Origin: Lachnospiraceae bacterium
GTDB lineage: Bacteria; Bacillota_A; Clostridia; Lachnospirales; Lachnospiraceae
NCBI GenBank assembly: GCA_017613055.1
Contig: JAGAES010000142.1
Span: 1-9,056 of the forward strand
DNA: 9,056 nucleotides
Reading direction: 5' to 3'
Below, piece by piece: positions 6,361 through 9,056 of this stretch. Numbering within the stretch: the stretch's first letter is position 1; each line of letters begins with the position of its first letter. A program made the position numbers and the translations under genes. The notes beneath the pieces are model-generated. The model was not told the origin of the DNA. It ran no database searches and saw only the letters and a program-made list of their open reading frames with translations.

Positions 6361-6389
6361 ATCACATTTGTCTCAAAAAATCCTCTATT

Positions 6390-6417
6390 ATCATAGCATA
6401 ATCTTGTGAAAATACAA
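6390..6417 (-). promoter_or_regulatory. Possible murC promoter
   Basis: On the minus strand, TTGTAT (6412-6417) and TATGAT (6390-6395) are 16 bp apart in an AT-rich stretch upstream of murC. Both hexamers deviate from consensus, and overlapping alternatives such as GATAAT exist, so the exact position is uncertain. Confidence 0.4.
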
Positions 6418-6445
6418 TGTTTTTCCGAAATCTGTTCCCTTTTTT

Positions 6446-6466
6446 TCACGCGTGTGATATTATAAT
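6446..6466 (+). promoter_or_regulatory. glgC promoter -10 region with a quasi-palindrome
   Basis: A perfect -10 hexamer TATAAT lies at 6461-6466; an overlapping extended form TGATATTAT lies at 6455-6463. No good -35 is seen at the right distance, only a T/C-rich run at 6435-6446. TCACGCGTGTGA (6446-6457), palindromic except for one pair, adjoins the -10 and could be an operator. The -10 is 37 bases before the glgC start codon. Confidence 0.55.
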
Positions 6467-6490
6467 AGATACATTAGAAATCTGACAGTT

Positions 6491-6500
6491 AGGGGTGATC
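6491..6500 (+). promoter_or_regulatory. Ribosome binding site of glgC
   Basis: AGGGGTGATC contains GGTGATC, an exact complement of the 16S rRNA tail beyond the usual GGAGG core. It ends 2 bases before the GTG at 6503 (the AGGGG core is 7 bases away). It supports the GTG start over the ATG at 6518. Confidence 0.7.
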
Positions 6501-6502
6501 GC

Positions 6503-7777
6503 GTGATTAAGAAAGAGATGATTGCCATGCTTCTTGCAGGCGGACAGGGTTCGCGTCTCGGCGTCCTGACGCAAAGCGTGGCGAAACCGGCGGTCGGTTT
6601 CGGAGGAAAGTACCGCATCATTGACTTCCCGTTAAGTAACTGTATCAATTCCGGCGTGGACACGGTCGGCGTGCTTACGCAGTATCAGCCGCTTCGGCTC
6701 AACACGCATATCGGAATCGGTATCCCGTGGGATCTGGACCGCAATATCGGCGGCGTTTCGATCCTTCCGCCGTACGAGAAGAGTACGAACGCGGAATGGT
6801 ATACCGGCACGGCCAATGCCATCTATCAGAATCTCCGCTTTATGGAATACTATAACCCGGAGTATGTTCTGGTGCTCGGCGGCGACCATATCTATAAGAT
6901 GGATTACGAGGAGATGCTTGACTACCACAAGCGGAACAACGCGGACATCACGCTCGCGACGATTCCGGTGCCGTGGGAGGAGGCAAGCCGCTTCGGTGTT
7001 GTGATTACCGACAGCGACATGCGCATCACCGAGTTCGAGGAGAAACCGAAGAACCCGAGAAGCAACCTCGCTTCGATGGGTATCTATATCTTTACGTGGA
7101 AGGTGCTCAAGGAAGCGCTGATTAAGCTTTCCGACCAGGAAGGCTGCGACTTCGGCAAGCACATCATTCCGTATTGCCATAACCGCGGCGACCGCGTCTT
7201 CGCGTACGAATTCAACGGCTACTGGAAGGATGTCGGAACGCTCGGCTCGTACTGGGCGGCCAACATGGAATTGATTGATATCGTTCCGATCTTCGACCTG
7301 TACGACGAGTACTGGAAGATTTATACGAAGAGCGACATGATCCGGCCGCAGTTCATCGCAGGCGACGCGGTGATTAACCGTGCGATTATCGGCGAGGGCA
7401 CCGAGGTCTACGGCGAGGTGCACAACTCGGTTATCGGCGAGGGCGTCACAATCGAGAAGGGCGCCGTGGTCCGCGAGTCCATTATTATGAAGGGCTCCGT
7501 AATCGGTGCGGGAACGTACGTCGAGAAGGCAATCATAGCGGAAAATGTTACAATCGGTTCCGGATGCCGCATCGGTGTCGGCGAGGAGAAGCCGAACACC
7601 TGGAAACCGAATATCTATCATGAAGGCCTTGTAACGATCGGAGAGGATTCCGTAATCCCCGACGGCGTTACGGTCGGAAAGAATACCGTCATCTACGGAA
7701 AGACGGACGCTTCGGAGTATCCGAACGGAGTGCTCGAGAGCGGACAAAGTTTGGTAAAGGCAGGTGACGAAGAGTGA
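6503..7777 (+). CDS. glgC: Glucose-1-phosphate adenylyltransferase, catalytic subunit
   Basis: Makes ADP-glucose and pyrophosphate from glucose 1-phosphate and ATP, the committed and usually regulated step of bacterial glycogen synthesis. The nucleotidyltransferase domain has [13 protein letters not shown] (11-23), [19 protein letters not shown] (28-46), [12 protein letters not shown] (99-110), [10 protein letters not shown] (126-135, catalytic D128), EEKP (179-182) and YWKDVGT (240-246, metal ligand D243). From about 295, hexapeptide repeats (IGEGTE, IGEGVT, IGAGTY, IGSGCR) form the left-handed beta-helix that carries oligomerisation and allosteric contacts. The length, 424, is slightly above common GlgC proteins. 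TGTANA replaces the commoner TGTADA, which I take as normal family variation. The GTG start follows a good ribosome site. The last four bases overlap glgD. Confidence 0.96.
   Translation: MIKKEMIAMLLAGGQGSRLGVLTQSVAKPAVGFGGKYRIIDFPLSNCINSGVDTVGVLTQYQPLRLNTHIGIGIPWDLDRNIGGVSILPPYEKSTNAEWYTGTANAIYQNLRFMEYYNPEYVLVLGGDHIYKMDYEEMLDYHKRNNADITLATIPVPWEEASRFGVVITDSDMRITEFEEKPKNPRSNLASMGIYIFTWKVLKEALIKLSDQEGCDFGKHIIPYCHNRGDRVFAYEFNGYWKDVGTLGSYWAANMELIDIVPIFDLYDEYWKIYTKSDMIRPQFIAGDAVINRAIIGEGTEVYGEVHNSVIGEGVTIEKGAVVRESIIMKGSVIGAGTYVEKAIIAENVTIGSGCRIGVGEEKPNTWKPNIYHEGLVTIGEDSVIPDGVTVGKNTVIYGKTDASEYPNGVLESGQSLVKAGDEE
7762..7767 (+). promoter_or_regulatory. Ribosome binding site of glgD inside glgC
   Basis: AGGTGA lies 6 bases before the GTG at 7774, within the last codons of glgC. 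With the GTGA overlap it indicates translational coupling of the two subunits. Confidence 0.6.
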
Positions 7778-8886
7778 AGGCAATCGGTATTATTTTAGCC
7801 GGCGGAAACTCGAGCCGGATGCAGGAACTGACAAGCCGCAGAGCCATTGCCGCGATGCCTGTTGCAGGCAGCTACCGTGCGGTGGACTTTGCCCTTTCCA
7901 ACATGACCAATTCGCATATCCAGAAGGTTGCCGTACTCACGCAGTACAGCTCCCGTTCGCTGCATGAGCATCTGAATTCCTCCAAATGGTGGGATTTCGG
8001 ACGTAAGCAGGGCGGATTATATCTCTTCGCGCCGACGATTACGCAGGAGAACGCTTTCTGGTACCGCGGTACTGCGGATGCTTTGTATCAGAACAAGGAT
8101 TTTCTGCAGAACAGCCATGAGCCGTATGTCGTCATCGCTTCCGGCGACGGCGTATACAAGCTCGATTATAATCAGGTAATTAACGCGCATATTGATACGC
8201 TCGCGGACATCACGGTCGTGACGACTGAGCTCCCCGAGGGCGTGGACAATTCCCGCTTCGGCACGGTTGTGACGGACGATGAGAACCGGATTGTGAGCTT
8301 CGAGGAGAAGCCTCTGCAGTCTTCAAACCGCATCGTTTCGACCGGTATCTACGTAATCCGCCGCCGTCTGCTTCTTGAGCTTCTTGAGAAGTCGATTAAA
8401 AACAACAACTTCGATTTCGTAAGCGGCGTTCTGACGCGCTACAAGAACCAGAAGAAGATCTGCGCGTACCGGATGGAAGGCTACTGGAGCAATATCGCGA
8501 CGGTGCAGGATTACTACCGCACCAACATGGATTTCCTGAACCGCGACATCCGTGACAGCTTCTTCAAGCAGTATCCGGATATCTACTCGAAGGTGGACGA
8601 TCTTCCGCCGGCCAAGTACAATCCGACCGCGGTTGTGAAGAACAGCCTGATTGCTTCCGGTACGATTGTGAACGGCGTGGTTGAAAACTCCGTAATCTTC
8701 AAGAAGGTTTATATCGGCAACAACGTCACTATCAAGAACTCCATCATCCTGAACGATGTGCAGATTCGTGACGGTGCCTACATTGAGAACTGTATCGTCG
8801 AAAGCCGCGGCACCATCCCCGAAGGAGCCCGCCGCGTCGGTGAAGGCGAAATCCTTATTGTAGACGAGAAGGTTGACAGATATTAA
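7774..8886 (+). CDS. glgD: GlgD, regulatory-type subunit of ADP-glucose pyrophosphorylase
   Basis: A GlgC relative that, in the Gram-positive glgCD systems studied, has little activity itself and stimulates GlgC in a mixed complex. The fold is the same: [13 protein letters not shown] (8-20), [12 protein letters not shown] (96-107), [10 protein letters not shown] (123-132) and EEKP (177-180), then a short beta-helix (about 285-345). Substitutions mark it as non-catalytic. The metal-ligand motif YWKDVGT of GlgC is here YWSNIAT (237-243, Asp to Asn at 240), GDH is GDG (124-126), and the GQGSR loop is GNSSR. At 370 residues it matches GlgD length and is shorter than its partner. The GTG start overlaps the glgC stop (GTGA), so the two should be made in linked amounts. 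A strong terminator follows, closing a two-gene operon without other glycogen genes. Confidence 0.94.
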   Translation: MKAIGIILAGGNSSRMQELTSRRAIAAMPVAGSYRAVDFALSNMTNSHIQKVAVLTQYSSRSLHEHLNSSKWWDFGRKQGGLYLFAPTITQENAFWYRGTADALYQNKDFLQNSHEPYVVIASGDGVYKLDYNQVINAHIDTLADITVVTTELPEGVDNSRFGTVVTDDENRIVSFEEKPLQSSNRIVSTGIYVIRRRLLLELLEKSIKNNNFDFVSGVLTRYKNQKKICAYRMEGYWSNIATVQDYYRTNMDFLNRDIRDSFFKQYPDIYSKVDDLPPAKYNPTAVVKNSLIASGTIVNGVVENSVIFKKVYIGNNVTIKNSIILNDVQIRDGAYIENCIVESRGTIPEGARRVGEGEILIVDEKVDRY

Positions 8887-8896
8887 AGCCATGCAG

Positions 8897-8928
8897 AACG
8901 CCCCCGGTACGAACCGGGGGCGTTTTGT
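8897..8928 (+). terminator. Intrinsic terminator of the glgCD operon
   Basis: A 12-bp stem, AACGCCCCCGGT (8897-8908) and ACCGGGGGCGTT (8913-8924), closes a four-base loop ACGA and runs into TTTTGT. It starts 11 bases after the glgD stop codon and is very GC-rich in its core. Confidence 0.92.
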
Positions 8929-8949
8929 GCGGTCCGTTAAAACTGGGTA

Positions 8950-8979
8950 TTGACAAATCGTCGTAATAACTGGTATTAT
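8950..8979 (+). promoter_or_regulatory. SigA-type promoter with extended -10, driving the T-box leader
   Basis: Consensus -35 TTGACA (8950-8955), an 18-bp spacer, then -10 TATTAT (8974-8979) preceded by TG (8971-8972), the extended -10 element. The start of transcription would be near 8986, just before the T-box sequence. It lies downstream of the glgCD terminator and so begins a new unit. Confidence 0.85.
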
Positions 8980-8985
8980 GTGTAC

Positions 8986-9056
8986 ATATTTGGAACCGAT
9001 GAGCAAGAAGAGTAACATCAGGAAACGGTCCAAGAGAGCCGCAGGCGGTGGGATTG
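8986..9056 (+). promoter_or_regulatory. 5' part of a T-box riboswitch leader (cut by the window edge)
   Basis: After the promoter, the order GATGAGCAAGAAGAGTAAC (8998-9016), then AAGAGAGCCG (9032-9041) and GGTGG (9047-9051), matches the beginning of T-box Stem I: the GA-rich motif near the stem base, AGAGAG, and the distal-loop GGTG. T-box leaders bind a specific tRNA and control aminoacyl-tRNA synthetase, amino acid synthesis or transport genes. The specifier codon, the T-box sequence proper and the terminator/antiterminator lie beyond the window, so neither the amino acid nor the gene can be named. Confidence 0.8.

Noticed and set aside
6632..7783. Long open frame (383 codons) on the minus strand, antisense to glgC
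   Set aside because: Its codons mirror the third-position bias of glgC, it shows no domain or ribosome site, and glgC is complete and well conserved. It is a shadow frame.
8323..9033. Open frame of 236 codons on the minus strand over the end of glgD
   Set aside because: It runs antisense through glgD, the terminator and the T-box promoter. No family signature is visible and composition explains it.

Overview
The window reads as chromosomal DNA of a moderately GC-rich member of the Clostridia, most likely Lachnospiraceae. The evidence is a glgC-glgD pair, a DnaD-type and zinc-binding DnaI-type helicase-loading gene pair, a long divergent PRPP synthetase, a MurC that starts MFTIDLQKP, strong AAGGAGG-type ribosome binding sites, and a T-box leader at the right edge. 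This placement rests on family recognition by eye, not on a database search.

Layout, left to right. (1) The 3' part of a plus-strand gene for an acidic, fibronectin-III-like surface protein, anchored by one C-terminal membrane helix. (2) A 13-bp perfect hairpin that can terminate transcription from both sides. (3) A minus-strand operon, read right to left: DnaD-domain primosome protein, AAA+ helicase loader, PRPP synthetase. It has a near-consensus promoter (TTTACA, 17 bp, TATAAT) at 4708-4736. (4) A non-coding stretch at about 4632-4942 holding a cluster of DnaA-box sequences, two of them exact TTATCCACA copies in a 12-bp inverted repeat. (5) Minus-strand murC. (6) A 156-bp divergent promoter region. 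(7) Plus-strand glgC and glgD, overlapping by 4 bp and closed by a strong terminator. (8) An extended -10 promoter followed by the first part of a T-box leader, whose controlled gene lies outside the window.

How the parts work together. The DnaD-like and DnaI-like proteins are expected to load the replicative helicase after DnaA opens the origin. The DnaA boxes lie just upstream of their promoter, so this operon may be a DnaA-controlled locus or a DnaA-titrating site. This is the most interesting signal here, and it is an inference from sequence. The PRPP synthetase shares the transcript and would link nucleotide precursor supply to helicase loading. MurC joins L-alanine to UDP-MurNAc in peptidoglycan synthesis. 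GlgC makes ADP-glucose for glycogen, and GlgD looks like a non-catalytic partner subunit because it has lost a metal-ligand aspartate. I found no CRISPR array, tRNA, rRNA, insertion sequence or phage gene.
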